Shown here in pieces: positions 49,420 to 58,301 of a stretch of 64,000 nt of DNA (the first letter of the stretch is position 1; every line of letters starts with the position of its first letter). The stretch covers positions 1,848,001 to 1,912,000 of the forward strand of contig NZ_CP081870.1 in assembly GCF_022170785.1 (NCBI RefSeq), given 5' to 3'. The notes beneath the pieces were generated by a model. It had not been told where the DNA came from. It ran no database searches and worked only from the letters and a program-made list of their open reading frames with translations. The position numbers and the translations under genes are program-made. Origin of the DNA: Rossellomorea marisflavi (GTDB lineage Bacteria; Bacillota; Bacilli; Bacillales; Bacillaceae_B).

Positions 49420-49423
49420 AAGA

Positions 49424-49870
49424 ATGACCTATGAATATCGATTCGAGCGGATCCTTACTTTAAAGGAGCAGGAAAAAGAAGACATGCAGGAGCAGTACAA
49501 ATCCAGTGTGTCAAAATTCCAAGAAGCTGCGGAACAATTATATGGGGCGTTGAAGAAGAAAGAAACCCTGGAGGCCATGCAGGTAGAGAAGCTTTCAACA
49601 GGGTTATCGATCCTCGACATCAGGCATCACCAGCAGTTCATCACGAATCTCGAGAAGAGCATTTCTTACTTTCAGAACCTCGTGGTCCAGGCCAGGAACC
49701 GGATGAACTGGTATGAAGAAAAAATGATCGAGATGAATATGGAAGTTAAGAAGTATGAAAGATTGAAAGAAAAGGATTTCAAAGCCTTCTTGGGGCGTCT
49801 TCAGGCGGAAGAAAATAAGCAGCTGGACGAAGTTTCCGTGACCCAGTACATGAAACAGGAAGTCAGGTGA
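49424..49870 (+). CDS. fliJ: Flagellar export chaperone FliJ
   Basis: Central stalk of the export ATPase. The 148 residues form one long coiled coil. ATG 49424 gives M-T-Y-E-Y-R-F-E-R-I-L as in homologues; GTG 49412 is inside fliI. The ribosome-binding site is weak, suggesting coupling to fliI. Confidence 0.92.
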   Translation: MTYEYRFERILTLKEQEKEDMQEQYKSSVSKFQEAAEQLYGALKKKETLEAMQVEKLSTGLSILDIRHHQQFITNLEKSISYFQNLVVQARNRMNWYEEKMIEMNMEVKKYERLKEKDFKAFLGRLQAEENKQLDEVSVTQYMKQEVR

Positions 49871-49876
49871 CGAAAA

Positions 49877-50467
49877 ATGGCTAAATCAAAAGAAATCGAC
49901 AACCCACAGCCTCACGGACGATTCCAGAAATTTGTATTCATCGTCCTGATCCCGATCCTGTTCATCATTGTCGTGACGCTGGTGGTATTGACGGCAACGG
50001 GAACAAACGTATTCGAAAAAGCACAATCACTGGGAGTTCATCTTCCGTTTACCAACGATAAGGAACCAGCATCCGCTGATACTGAGAAAGAAGATACGAA
50101 TGCCCTCAAGGTGGTAATAGAAGATCAAAAAGCTGAAATCGCTCAGTTGAACTCTTCCCTGGAGCAGAAAACGAAAGAAGCGGACGGGCTGAATGCATCC
50201 TTTGAGCAACAAGCTTCCGAAATGGAGGAACTCCGTCAAACGGGAGAAGAAAGCAAGCGTTCCTTTAAAGAGATCATCTCTACCTATGAAGCAATGTCGG
50301 CAAAAAATGCGGCACCGGTCATCCTGAATTTAAAAGATGATGATGCCGTCAGGATTCTGTCTAGCGTCAAGCCGGCGACATTGGCATCCATCCTTGAAAA
50401 AATGCCCCCGGCTGATGCAGCAAAATATACGGCCTTGATCACTGCGGAAGAAGGAGCGAGCCAATGA
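49877..50467 (+). CDS. ylxF: YlxF, MotE-like flagellar operon protein
   Basis: Conserved flagellar operon protein of unclear role. The 196 residues have one membrane segment (about 20-42), a coiled coil (about 75-130) and a C-terminal MgtE-N/MotE-like domain (from about 135, ILNLKDDDAVRILSSVKPATLASILEKM). Cytoplasmic N-terminus, extracellular rest. ATGA overlap with fliK. Confidence 0.88.
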   Translation: MAKSKEIDNPQPHGRFQKFVFIVLIPILFIIVVTLVVLTATGTNVFEKAQSLGVHLPFTNDKEPASADTEKEDTNALKVVIEDQKAEIAQLNSSLEQKTKEADGLNASFEQQASEMEELRQTGEESKRSFKEIISTYEAMSAKNAAPVILNLKDDDAVRILSSVKPATLASILEKMPPADAAKYTALITAEEGASQ

Positions 50468-51639
50468 TGCAAATCACTCCATTGATGAATCAGCTAGGTG
50501 CCCTATCAGCTTCCTCCGAAGCTCCTGGAGTAGAAGCAGGTGGGGATGCGCTCTTCACTTCTCAGCTTCTGGGCTTCCTGGGACAAGTGCAGGTTGGTGG
50601 AGCTAAGCCCGACGAAGCTGAACAGCCTTCACTCCTGCAGAACCTTGAACTTCTCCTTCAATCAGATAGCCTGTCGGGACTCGGAGTACCTGAAGGAGAG
50701 TTGGATGCACAGTCAGATGGTGAAGAGGTGACGATGGAAGACATGGCAGAGCTTCTTGGAATCGATGTGGAAGCTCTCCAGGCCTTTCATGCTGCACTGC
50801 TGAAAGAGATGCACATCACCTCAGGCAGTGTCGAACCCCCTGATGATCTTCAAGAGCTCGTAGCCGGAATCCTGCATCTTTCGAAGGAGCTTCCCTCGGA
50901 CATCAAGTCTCAGCCACTTGAACAGGCAGTCAAACTGATCCGGGCAATGCAGCTTTTGAGCGCTTCGGGTAAATCAGAGTGGAATGACACGTTTGAATCG
51001 GCCCAGATCAAAGAGGCGCTCAAGGAGCTTCTGATCAGGATAGAAGGAACAGGTCAAGCGGTAACTCGGAAAGAACCCGAACTGAAGGCCGGGAACCAGG
51101 GAGACAAGGTATCACGAGATGTGCCGGCCGGTTTGAATGCTTTTCAACCTGCCACTTCTTCACAAGGTATATCCACAGCCACAGTGAAAGCGAGTTTATT
51201 CATAAAACCCGAACAGCCTGAGAGTGTGGTTCAGCAGTTTCAGAGCCTGTTAGGCAAGTCACAGTTTTCTTCCATGGGCTCGATGAGCAAGCTGTTCATC
51301 AAGCTTTACCCCGAGCATTTGGGTTCCGTCAGGATCGAGCTGCTTCAGCAAAACGGTGTGATGACAGCAAAGATCTTGGCATCTTCGGCATCGGCAAAGG
51401 AAATGCTTGATTCCCATCTGCAAGGATTGAAGCAGGCTTTTCACTCTCAAAATATCCAAGTCGATAAAATCGAAGTGTCACAGAGTCTGAGCGATCCTGA
51501 AAGGGCGTTCAAGGGTCAATCACACCAGCAGCCCAAAGAACATGGTCAAAAACAAGGCGGACACGATAGGGAACAAGATGCAGATATAGACACGGATTTC
51601 AAGGAGTTACTCATAAAGAATGAACAGGTGATAACATGA
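50464..51639 (+). CDS. fliK: Flagellar hook-length control protein FliK
   Basis: Measures hook length and switches FlhB specificity. The 391 residues have a low-complexity N-terminal ruler and a compact Flg_hook domain (about 265-340, LFIKLYPEHLGSVRIELLQQ and LQGLKQAFHSQNI). The Gln/His-rich tail is exported-protein-like. Overlaps flgD by 4 bases. Confidence 0.93.
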   Translation: MMQITPLMNQLGALSASSEAPGVEAGGDALFTSQLLGFLGQVQVGGAKPDEAEQPSLLQNLELLLQSDSLSGLGVPEGELDAQSDGEEVTMEDMAELLGIDVEALQAFHAALLKEMHITSGSVEPPDDLQELVAGILHLSKELPSDIKSQPLEQAVKLIRAMQLLSASGKSEWNDTFESAQIKEALKELLIRIEGTGQAVTRKEPELKAGNQGDKVSRDVPAGLNAFQPATSSQGISTATVKASLFIKPEQPESVVQQFQSLLGKSQFSSMGSMSKLFIKLYPEHLGSVRIELLQQNGVMTAKILASSASAKEMLDSHLQGLKQAFHSQNIQVDKIEVSQSLSDPERAFKGQSHQQPKEHGQKQGGHDREQDADIDTDFKELLIKNEQVIT

Positions 51640-52271
51640 CGAAAATCGATCCCGGTCTACTTTACTCAAATCTTCAACCGGAGAAACGTTCCGGAGCGAA
51701 TGATATCCTCGGCAAAGATGACTTTCTCAAAATCCTGATGACCCAGCTTCAGAATCAGGATCCCATGAATCCTATGCAGGATAAAGATTTCATTGCTCAG
51801 ATGGCCACTTTCTCTTCTCTAGAGCAAATGACCAATCTGAATAAGACGATGGAAGGGTTTGTGGAAGCAGAGGCTCAGAGCCGCTTGATTTCCTATAATT
51901 CATTCGTCGGGAAGCATGTCACCTGGCACAAGCTTTCAGGTGAAGGAGAAGCTGCGTCCATCGAGCAGGGGGATGGAATCATCAAGGGAGTGCGTTTCAA
52001 GAACCAATCGGTTGAATTCATCATGGAAGACGATAGTATCCTGACGCCGGCCAATATCTCACAGGTGAATCAGACTGCACCAGGTGATACCACGCTAGTA
52101 AATGCTACGATGCTGATCGGCAAATTGGTATCCTGGCAGGACGGTGAAGAGGTCAAACAAGGAGTCGTCCAGTCCGTTTCCAAGAAAGATTCGGCCATCT
52201 GGATCCATTTGGCCTCCGGAGAGAAGATCAAGTCAGGCGATTTGACGGCAATCGAGACGCCTAAAGCCTAA
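51636..52271 (+). CDS. flgD: Flagellar hook assembly scaffold FlgD, long form
   Basis: Cap for hook polymerisation. The 211 residues begin with the FlgD core (LGKDDFLKILMTQLQNQDP and FSSLEQMTNLN, about 25-75). The C-terminal half holds two similar beta-rich units (about 89-148 and 160-209), each with GK-V-W at the start and a G-V/I-x-x-V core. This makes it longer than the ~140-residue B. subtilis protein, as I recall it. Confidence 0.92.
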   Translation: MTKIDPGLLYSNLQPEKRSGANDILGKDDFLKILMTQLQNQDPMNPMQDKDFIAQMATFSSLEQMTNLNKTMEGFVEAEAQSRLISYNSFVGKHVTWHKLSGEGEAASIEQGDGIIKGVRFKNQSVEFIMEDDSILTPANISQVNQTAPGDTTLVNATMLIGKLVSWQDGEEVKQGVVQSVSKKDSAIWIHLASGEKIKSGDLTAIETPKA

Positions 52272-52296
52272 GAGAGAAAAAGAGAGGGGAAAAAAC

Positions 52297-53523
52297 ATGT
52301 TACGCTCAATGTACTCAGGTATCAGCGGAATGAAGAATTTCCAAACGAAACTGGATGTAATCGGTAATAATATCGCCAATGTCAATACGTTCGGCTACAA
52401 AAAAGGCAGGGTAACCTTCCAGGATCTTATGAGCCAGACGGTTTCCGGTGCCAGTCGTGCTACAAATGACCGTGGTGGTCAAAATGCCAAGCAGGTGGGC
52501 CTTGGTACGTCCCTTGCAACCATTGACTCGATCCAAACCCAAGGGAGCCTTCAAACGACGGCAAGGGACCTTGATGTCGCCATCTCGGGAGATGGGTTCT
52601 TCGTGGTCAAGACCGGTAATAACACGATGTATACCCGTTCAGGGAACTTCTATCTTGATTCGAACGGAAGTCTCGTCACGGCACAGGGTAACCTCGTACA
52701 AGGCTATCCCGTCAATGCTCAGGGTGTAGTTAACCGAAGTGGAGCAACTAATATCAAGGTGGATACCAATGCAACGATGGCTCCTCAAGCATCCTCACTT
52801 GCCACGTATAACGGTAATTTAAAAGCGAGTGCTGCAACAGGTACCACGGTTGAAGCAGAAACAAAGGTGAAAGATTCACTCGGCAAGGATGTGAGCCTGA
52901 AGATCACGATGACGAAGACCGGTGTCAATAACCAATGGGATGTAGCCATTTCGAGCCTTACACCTGGTGTGACCGTCGCGACAGGTACGACCAGGTCCTT
53001 CACATTCGATAATCAAGGAAAGCTGACGAACCCTACATCTTCCAACATCTCACTCAATAATACGACAGGAGCGAATCCTACCCAGCCGATCGAGCTCGAT
53101 TTCTCCAAGATCACCCAGTTCGACAGCTCATCTTCCGCCAATACCGACACGGTGGATGGAAATGCAGAAGGCTACCTGGAAAGCTTCAATATCGGGTCAT
53201 CCGGTGAAGTGAACGGCGTATTCTCGAACGGTGAAGTAAGGGTTCTGAGTCAGCTCGCGGTCGCAACATTCTCGAATCCGGGGGGACTGATGAAAGCAGG
53301 GGGCAATCTGTTCCAGGCTTCGAATAACTCCGGGCTTCCGAATACCGGTGTACCGGGGGAAGGTCGCGGGATGCTTCAGGCAGGGGCACTGGAAATGTCC
53401 AACGTCGATCTTTCCGAAGAATTCACGGAAATGATCACGGCACAACGTGGTTTCCAGGCTAACACAAGAATCATCACCACTTCGGATGAAATCCTTCAGG
53501 AACTTGTAAACCTGAAACGATAA
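52297..53523 (+). CDS. flgE: Flagellar hook protein FlgE
   Basis: Hook subunit. The 408 residues have the N-terminal rod/hook signature SGMKNFQTKLDVIGNNIANV and the C-terminal SEEFTEMITAQRGFQANTRI. The middle (about 150-320) is Thr/Ser/Asn-rich, the variable surface domain, and makes this FlgE larger than the ~264-residue B. subtilis hook protein. GAGAGGGG precedes the ATG. Confidence 0.96.
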   Translation: MLRSMYSGISGMKNFQTKLDVIGNNIANVNTFGYKKGRVTFQDLMSQTVSGASRATNDRGGQNAKQVGLGTSLATIDSIQTQGSLQTTARDLDVAISGDGFFVVKTGNNTMYTRSGNFYLDSNGSLVTAQGNLVQGYPVNAQGVVNRSGATNIKVDTNATMAPQASSLATYNGNLKASAATGTTVEAETKVKDSLGKDVSLKITMTKTGVNNQWDVAISSLTPGVTVATGTTRSFTFDNQGKLTNPTSSNISLNNTTGANPTQPIELDFSKITQFDSSSSANTDTVDGNAEGYLESFNIGSSGEVNGVFSNGEVRVLSQLAVATFSNPGGLMKAGGNLFQASNNSGLPNTGVPGEGRGMLQAGALEMSNVDLSEEFTEMITAQRGFQANTRIITTSDEILQELVNLKR

Positions 53524-53534
53524 TCGTCTGACAT

Positions 53535-53575
53535 AAGGAGGGAAGGGCTGAGGTTCCCCTCGGTCACATAATATG
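53535..53575 (+). promoter_or_regulatory. swrD translation start region with hairpin between Shine-Dalgarno and ATG
   Basis: AAGGAGGG at 53535-53542 is 30 bases from ATG 53573. An 8-bp stem (53546-53553 with 53558-53565, loop TTCC) lies between them. If folded, the spacing shrinks to about 10 unpaired bases. No other Shine-Dalgarno sequence or in-frame start exists. Confidence 0.55.
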
Positions 53576-53794
53576 ATTACGTTAACTAGGTTGAACGGCA
53601 AAGCGCTCACGATCAATGCATTATACATTGAAACCATTGAATCCTTCCCAGACACGGCCATTCTTCTCACAAATGGTAGACGATATGTGGTCAAGGAATC
53701 GGTGGTGGAGGTGCAAGCCCTCTCAACAGAATTTTATCGACGTGTCCAGCTCCTCGGGAATGGACACAAGGGAGGGATGAACGATGAAGAGTAA
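53573..53794 (+). CDS. swrD: Swarming motility protein SwrD (YlzI, FlbD family)
   Basis: In B. subtilis raises flagellar motor torque for swarming. The 73 residues begin M-I-T-L-T-R-L-N-G-K and include ILLTNGRRYVVKESVVEV, typical of the FlbD family. No membrane segment. Overlaps fliL by 11 bases. The unusual start region is described separately. Confidence 0.92.
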   Translation: MITLTRLNGKALTINALYIETIESFPDTAILLTNGRRYVVKESVVEVQALSTEFYRRVQLLGNGHKGGMNDEE

Positions 53795-54209
53795 AGCCGT
53801 CACCATCACCATGGTCATTGTCGTCACGTGTGTCCTTCTGGGGGCTGTAGGCTGGGTGGTCGTGAAGCAGATGTCACCGAAAGCAGAAGCCAAGGAGCCG
53901 AGCATTGAAGAGGTGCTTTCTTACTCGGTTGATGTACCGGAGCTGACGACCAATCTGTCGAGCAATGATTTCATTCGTATCTCATTCAAGATCCAGACCG
54001 ATGGAAAGAAGGCAAAAGAGGAATTACAGCAGCGGGACTTCATGGTGAATAATATCATCATCGAGGAGCTATCCGAGCTGAATGCAAGCGATCTGAAAGG
54101 CAAGAAAGGCAAAGAACTGATCGAAACAACCATTCGTAAAAGAGTCGACTCCCTTATGCAGGAAGGATCCGTCGAAAAAGTTTATATTACATCGATGATG
54201 ATCCAATAG
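53784..54209 (+). CDS. fliL: Flagellar basal body-associated protein FliL
   Basis: Membrane protein around the rotor that supports stator function. The 141 residues have one N-terminal membrane segment (about 6-28) and a stomatin-like extracellular domain (about 50-141). GGAGGG lies 8 bases before the ATG, within swrD. Confidence 0.94.
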   Translation: MKSKAVTITMVIVVTCVLLGAVGWVVVKQMSPKAEAKEPSIEEVLSYSVDVPELTTNLSSNDFIRISFKIQTDGKKAKEELQQRDFMVNNIIIEELSELNASDLKGKKGKELIETTIRKRVDSLMQEGSVEKVYITSMMIQ

Positions 54210-54245
54210 GGATACCTGTTTTGATTGGTAGGGAGGTGAATGAAT

Positions 54246-55241
54246 TTGGCCAATGAAATCTTATCACAAAGTGAAATCGATGCCCTCCTTTCCGCGATCA
54301 ATACCGGGGAAATGAGTGCGGATGATTTTAAAAAAGAAGAAGAAGAGAGAAAAGTAAAGGTCTATGATTTTAAACGGGCACTCCGTTTTTCCAAGGATCA
54401 AATCAGGAGTTTGACAAGGATACATGAAAACTTCGCACGAATACTGACTACTTACTTCTCTGCACAGTTAAGGACCTACGTCCATATCAATGTTGCATCG
54501 GCCGATCAGATTCCATATGAGGAGTTCATACGGTCTGTCCCGAAGATGACGATATTGAATGTGTATGAACTGCCTCCACTCGATGGGCGAATCCTCATCG
54601 AGATCAATCCCAATATTGCTTACTCGATGATGGACCGCGTCATGGGTGGAAAAGGAGTGTCCATCAACAAGGTGGAGAATCTCACGGAAATCGAGACAAG
54701 CATCATGAGCCAGCTCTTCGAAAAAGCCTTCGAGAGCTTGAGGGAAGCCTGGAGTACTGTCGTAGACGTTGATCCTGTCTTCGATGAGTTCGAAGTGAAT
54801 CCCCAGTTCCTGCAGATGGTCTCCCCGAATGAAACGGTGGTGGTCATTTCGTTGAACACGACGATTGCAGAAACAAGCGGGATGATCAATATCTGCATCC
54901 CTCATGTCGTCCTTGAACCGATCTTGCCGAAACTCTCAGGAAGCTACTGGATGGAGAGCAAGCGGAAAGAAAGCAGCTCTACTGATGTGACCCAACTCCG
55001 TGAGGGCATCAAGAAGGCGATGGTGCCCGTTGTCGCCCAGCTCGGGAAGACGGAGGTCACCATCGAGGACTTCCTATCCATGGGAGTCGGCGATGTCCTT
55101 GATCTGGGTACCGGCATAGGAGATCCCTTGACCGTCTGCGTCGGGAATGTGCCTAAATTCATTGCACAACCTGGCCGCTCCAAGAAAAAACTGGCTGTAC
55201 AAATTTTGGAAACATTGAAAGGAGGAGACGGTGATGAGTGA
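54246..55241 (+). CDS. fliM: Flagellar motor switch protein FliM
   Basis: C-ring protein binding CheY-P. The 331 residues begin with the CheY-binding peptide ILSQSEIDALLSAI, then the middle CheC-like domain with TEIETSIMSQLFE and the C-terminal SpoA domain (about 255-325). TTG 54246 is 7 bases after GGAGGTG; ATG 54240 is only one base away and unlikely. Overlaps fliY by 8 bases. Confidence 0.95.
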   Translation: MANEILSQSEIDALLSAINTGEMSADDFKKEEEERKVKVYDFKRALRFSKDQIRSLTRIHENFARILTTYFSAQLRTYVHINVASADQIPYEEFIRSVPKMTILNVYELPPLDGRILIEINPNIAYSMMDRVMGGKGVSINKVENLTEIETSIMSQLFEKAFESLREAWSTVVDVDPVFDEFEVNPQFLQMVSPNETVVVISLNTTIAETSGMINICIPHVVLEPILPKLSGSYWMESKRKESSSTDVTQLREGIKKAMVPVVAQLGKTEVTIEDFLSMGVGDVLDLGTGIGDPLTVCVGNVPKFIAQPGRSKKKLAVQILETLKGGDGDE

Positions 55242-56343
55242 CATGCTATCACAGGATGAAATTGATGCGTTGCTAAGGGGCTCTGCCGAATCCGATGAAA
55301 CGAATGAAAAACCTGAGATCCGGACCGATGACCACATTTCCACGGTAGAAGTCGATGCATTGGGGGAAATCGGGAACATCTCTTTCGGAAGTTCAGCAAC
55401 AGCACTATCCACTCTTTTGAATCAAAAAGTGGAAATCACAACCCCGAAGGTATCGATTGTAGACCGCAACCTGCTTGAAGAAGAATTCCCGCATCCTTAT
55501 GTTGCGATTCAAGTACAGTACACCGAAGGATTCTCTGGCGCCAATCTGCTCGTCATCAGACAGTCCGATGCTTCGATCATCGCGGATCTGATGCTTGGTG
55601 GTGATGGCATTTCCCCGTCACAAGACCTCGGAGAGATTCAATTGAGTGCTGTGCAGGAGGCGATGAACCAGATGATGGGTTCCGCAGCCACGTCCATGTC
55701 GACGGTGTTCAGGAAAAAGGTGGACATTTCACCACCTTCCATCAATCTCATGTTTATCCCGAAAGGAGAAGGAAAGGAAAATCTTCCTGAAGAAGATTTG
55801 CTCGTGAAGGTATCGTTTGCCCTTAAGATCGGAGAACTGATCGATTCGAGCATCATGCAGCTCCTTCCTTTGAAATTCGCCAAAAGTCTCGTGGATGAGC
55901 TTATGGCTCCAGAAGAAGTGGACATACATACTCCCTCTGTACCAATCGAGGAACCGTATCAGGCAGAAAGAGAAGTGGCAGCAGCCCAGACAGTGGAAGC
56001 GCCGAGGGTGGAGGAGCCGAGCGTGAACGTTCAGCCTGCTTCATTTGCAGATTTTGAATCACCGCAGCTCGGAGCTCATGAAGCCCAGAACCTGAATATG
56101 CTTTTGGATATCCCGCTGCAGGTGACAGTCGAGCTCGGAAGGACGAACAGATCTGTCAAGGAAATCCTTGAGCTGTCATCGGGTTCCATCATTGAACTTG
56201 ATAAGCTTGCAGGAGAACCGGTTGATATCCTCGTCAACAGCCAGCTCATGGCCAAAGGCGAGGTCGTAGTCATCGATGAGAACTTCGGCGTGAGGATCAC
56301 TGATATCGTCAGCCAAAGCGATCGTCTAAAGCGATTAAAGTAA
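55234..56343 (+). CDS. fliY: Flagellar motor switch phosphatase FliY
   Basis: C-ring protein and CheY-P phosphatase of Gram-positive bacteria. The 369 residues have an N-terminal CheY-binding peptide LSQDEIDALL and CheC-type phosphatase motifs EIGNISFGSSATAL (about 45) and the AVQEAMNQMMGSAAT repeat (about 140). A FliN-like SpoA domain ends the protein (from about 290). ATG 55234 has AAAGGAGGA 7 bases upstream. Confidence 0.96.
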   Translation: MSDMLSQDEIDALLRGSAESDETNEKPEIRTDDHISTVEVDALGEIGNISFGSSATALSTLLNQKVEITTPKVSIVDRNLLEEEFPHPYVAIQVQYTEGFSGANLLVIRQSDASIIADLMLGGDGISPSQDLGEIQLSAVQEAMNQMMGSAATSMSTVFRKKVDISPPSINLMFIPKGEGKENLPEEDLLVKVSFALKIGELIDSSIMQLLPLKFAKSLVDELMAPEEVDIHTPSVPIEEPYQAEREVAAAQTVEAPRVEEPSVNVQPASFADFESPQLGAHEAQNLNMLLDIPLQVTVELGRTNRSVKEILELSSGSIIELDKLAGEPVDILVNSQLMAKGEVVVIDENFGVRITDIVSQSDRLKRLK

Positions 56344-56367
56344 AAAGAATGATGGAGGTAGACCAGA

Positions 56368-56730
56368 ATGGCTAATAAAATTCTTATTGTAGATGATGCA
56401 GCATTCATGCGAATGATGATCAAGGATATTTTAACAAAAAATGGTTTTGACGTAGTGGGAGAAGCAGCAGATGGGTCCCAGGCAGTTGACAAGTATAAAG
56501 AGTTGAAGCCTGATCTTGTGACGATGGATATCACCATGCCTGAAAAAGACGGTATCGCCGCGTTGAAAGAAATCAAAGCGAGTGATCCCGGCGCTAAAAT
56601 CATCATGTGCTCGGCCATGGGTCAACAGGCCATGGTCATTGATGCTATCCAGGCGGGGGCAAAGGACTTCATTGTCAAACCGTTCCAGGCAGACCGTGTA
56701 ATCGAAGCAATCCAAAAAGCATTGAGCTAA
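56368..56730 (+). CDS. cheY: Chemotaxis response regulator CheY
   Basis: Phosphorylated by CheA; binds FliM to bias rotation (counter-clockwise in B. subtilis). The 120-residue receiver has the acidic pocket DDAAF (about 9-10), phospho-acceptor Asp54 in TMDITMP, and Lys104-type lysine in VKPF. GGAGG precedes the ATG. Confidence 0.97.
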   Translation: MANKILIVDDAAFMRMMIKDILTKNGFDVVGEAADGSQAVDKYKELKPDLVTMDITMPEKDGIAALKEIKASDPGAKIIMCSAMGQQAMVIDAIQAGAKDFIVKPFQADRVIEAIQKALS

Positions 56731-56756
56731 AGGTGATTTAAGAAGGTGTGCATGCA

Positions 56757-57356
56757 GTGAGAAAACTATTAGTAACCCTATGCATCATGATGGCCCTTGT
56801 GGCCATCTGGGGGCATACGGCCCTTGCGGTGGAGGATAGCACGAAATTTTGCATCGAGAATCCGGATAAATGCAATCAATCCGATGAAACACCCGGGAAT
56901 CTGGCAGGCGATACGTCTGTTACATTCGTGGATTACGTCAAAATGGTCGGTGCCTTGCTGTTTGTCATCGCATTGATCTACGGCCTATTGAAGTTCATCA
57001 ATCAAAAAGGGAAATCGTATCAACAATCAAAATTGATCCATAACCTTGGGGGGACCACCCTGGGAGGTAATTGTTCCGTACAGCTCATAAAAGTGGGGGA
57101 TGAGATCCTCGTGGTCGGGGTCGGAGAGAACATCCAGTTGTTAAAAGAGGTAGAGGATCCCTCTCAAAAAGAGAAAATCCTCTCTTTTTATGAAGACAAA
57201 TCAGTCTCTCCCGCAAACTGGGTATCTAAATTCACAACCCCAAAAGGGACAGGATCGTTTCAAGCCCATTTGAAAGAACAGCTGGAAGAAATGAAGCGGG
57301 GACGAAAGACGATGCTTGGTGAGTGGAAGAAGAAGAGGGATCAGTCAGATGAATGA
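56757..57356 (+). CDS. fliZ: Flagellar biosynthesis protein FliO/FliZ
   Basis: Helps assemble the FliPQR export gate. About 199 residues: a signal peptide-like N-terminus (to about 24, ending A-L-A), a short Cys-containing loop (two Cys around 32-38), a membrane segment (about 62-85) and a cytoplasmic FliO domain with GGNCSVQLIKVGDEILVVGV. GTG 56757 is preferred over GTG 56748, which is next to AGAAGG. Overlaps fliP by 8 bases. Confidence 0.9.
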   Translation: MRKLLVTLCIMMALVAIWGHTALAVEDSTKFCIENPDKCNQSDETPGNLAGDTSVTFVDYVKMVGALLFVIALIYGLLKFINQKGKSYQQSKLIHNLGGTTLGGNCSVQLIKVGDEILVVGVGENIQLLKEVEDPSQKEKILSFYEDKSVSPANWVSKFTTPKGTGSFQAHLKEQLEEMKRGRKTMLGEWKKKRDQSDE

Positions 57357-58014
57357 ATTCATGGAGTTCTTCAATACGAGTTCAGCAGATAATGTCTCCA
57401 CCAGCGTAAAACTTCTCTTATTGTTTACCGTGCTGTCCCTTGCACCGAGCATTCTGATCCTCATGACGTGTTTTACCAGGATCATCATCGTGCTTTCATT
57501 TGTGAGGACGTCCCTTGCGACCCAGCAGATGCCCCCGAATCAGGTGTTGATCGGTCTTTCGCTTTTCTTGACCTTCTTCATCATGGCTCCGACGTTCCAA
57601 CAGGTGAATAAAGACGCTTTGACACCGTTATTCAATGAAGAGATCAACTTGGAGCAGGCGTATGACCGGGCATCGGTGCCATTCAAGGAATTCATGAGCG
57701 GCCACACCCGGCAAAAGGACCTGGAGTTGTTTTTGAACTATTCAGGTGCTGAGCAACCCGAGTCGATCGAAGAGATTCCTCTTACGTCCCTGGTACCAGC
57801 TTTCGCACTGAGTGAAATCAAGACCGCCTTTCAGATCGGGTTCATGATCTTCATACCGTTTCTGGTGATCGATATGGTGGTCGCGAGCATCCTTATGTCC
57901 ATGGGTATGATGATGCTCCCACCGGTGATGATTTCCCTTCCGTTCAAGATTCTCCTCTTCGTACTTGTAGACGGGTGGTATCTGGTCGTGAAATCTCTCC
58001 TACAAAGTTTTTAA
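57349..58014 (+). CDS. fliP: Flagellar export gate protein FliP
   Basis: Core of the export gate. The 221 residues have four membrane segments and signatures TCFTRIIIVLSFVRTSLATQQMPPNQV and MGMMMLPPVMISLPFK (the longer one spans about 48-74). No cleaved signal peptide, as in B. subtilis. Confidence 0.97.
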   Translation: MNEFMEFFNTSSADNVSTSVKLLLLFTVLSLAPSILILMTCFTRIIIVLSFVRTSLATQQMPPNQVLIGLSLFLTFFIMAPTFQQVNKDALTPLFNEEINLEQAYDRASVPFKEFMSGHTRQKDLELFLNYSGAEQPESIEEIPLTSLVPAFALSEIKTAFQIGFMIFIPFLVIDMVVASILMSMGMMMLPPVMISLPFKILLFVLVDGWYLVVKSLLQSF

Positions 58015-58027
58015 GAAGGTGAAGCAA

Positions 58028-58297
58028 TTGAGTGTAGAATCCGTAATTTCCTTGGCTGAAAGAGGGATTTATACGACCTTGATCGTCTCTGGACCATTGC
58101 TATTATTGGCACTGGTCGTGGGGCTGATCGTGAGTATTTTCCAAGCAACGACGCAGATACAGGAGCAGACGCTTGCCTTCATACCGAAGATTGTGGCCGT
58201 GCTCCTGGGGATCATCTTTTTCGGTCCCTGGATGCTGACAAAGATGTTGACCTATACATCACAGATATTTTCAGATTTAACCAGGTTCGTAGGCTAA
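58028..58297 (+). CDS. fliQ: Flagellar export gate protein FliQ
   Basis: Small gate subunit with two membrane segments (about 15-38 and 52-75) and the signature FQATTQIQEQTLAFIPKIV. The 89 residues equal the B. subtilis length from TTG 58028, 7-8 bases after AAGAAGGTG. Confidence 0.96.
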   Translation: MSVESVISLAERGIYTTLIVSGPLLLLALVVGLIVSIFQATTQIQEQTLAFIPKIVAVLLGIIFFGPWMLTKMLTYTSQIFSDLTRFVG

Positions 58298-58301
58298 GGG
58301 C

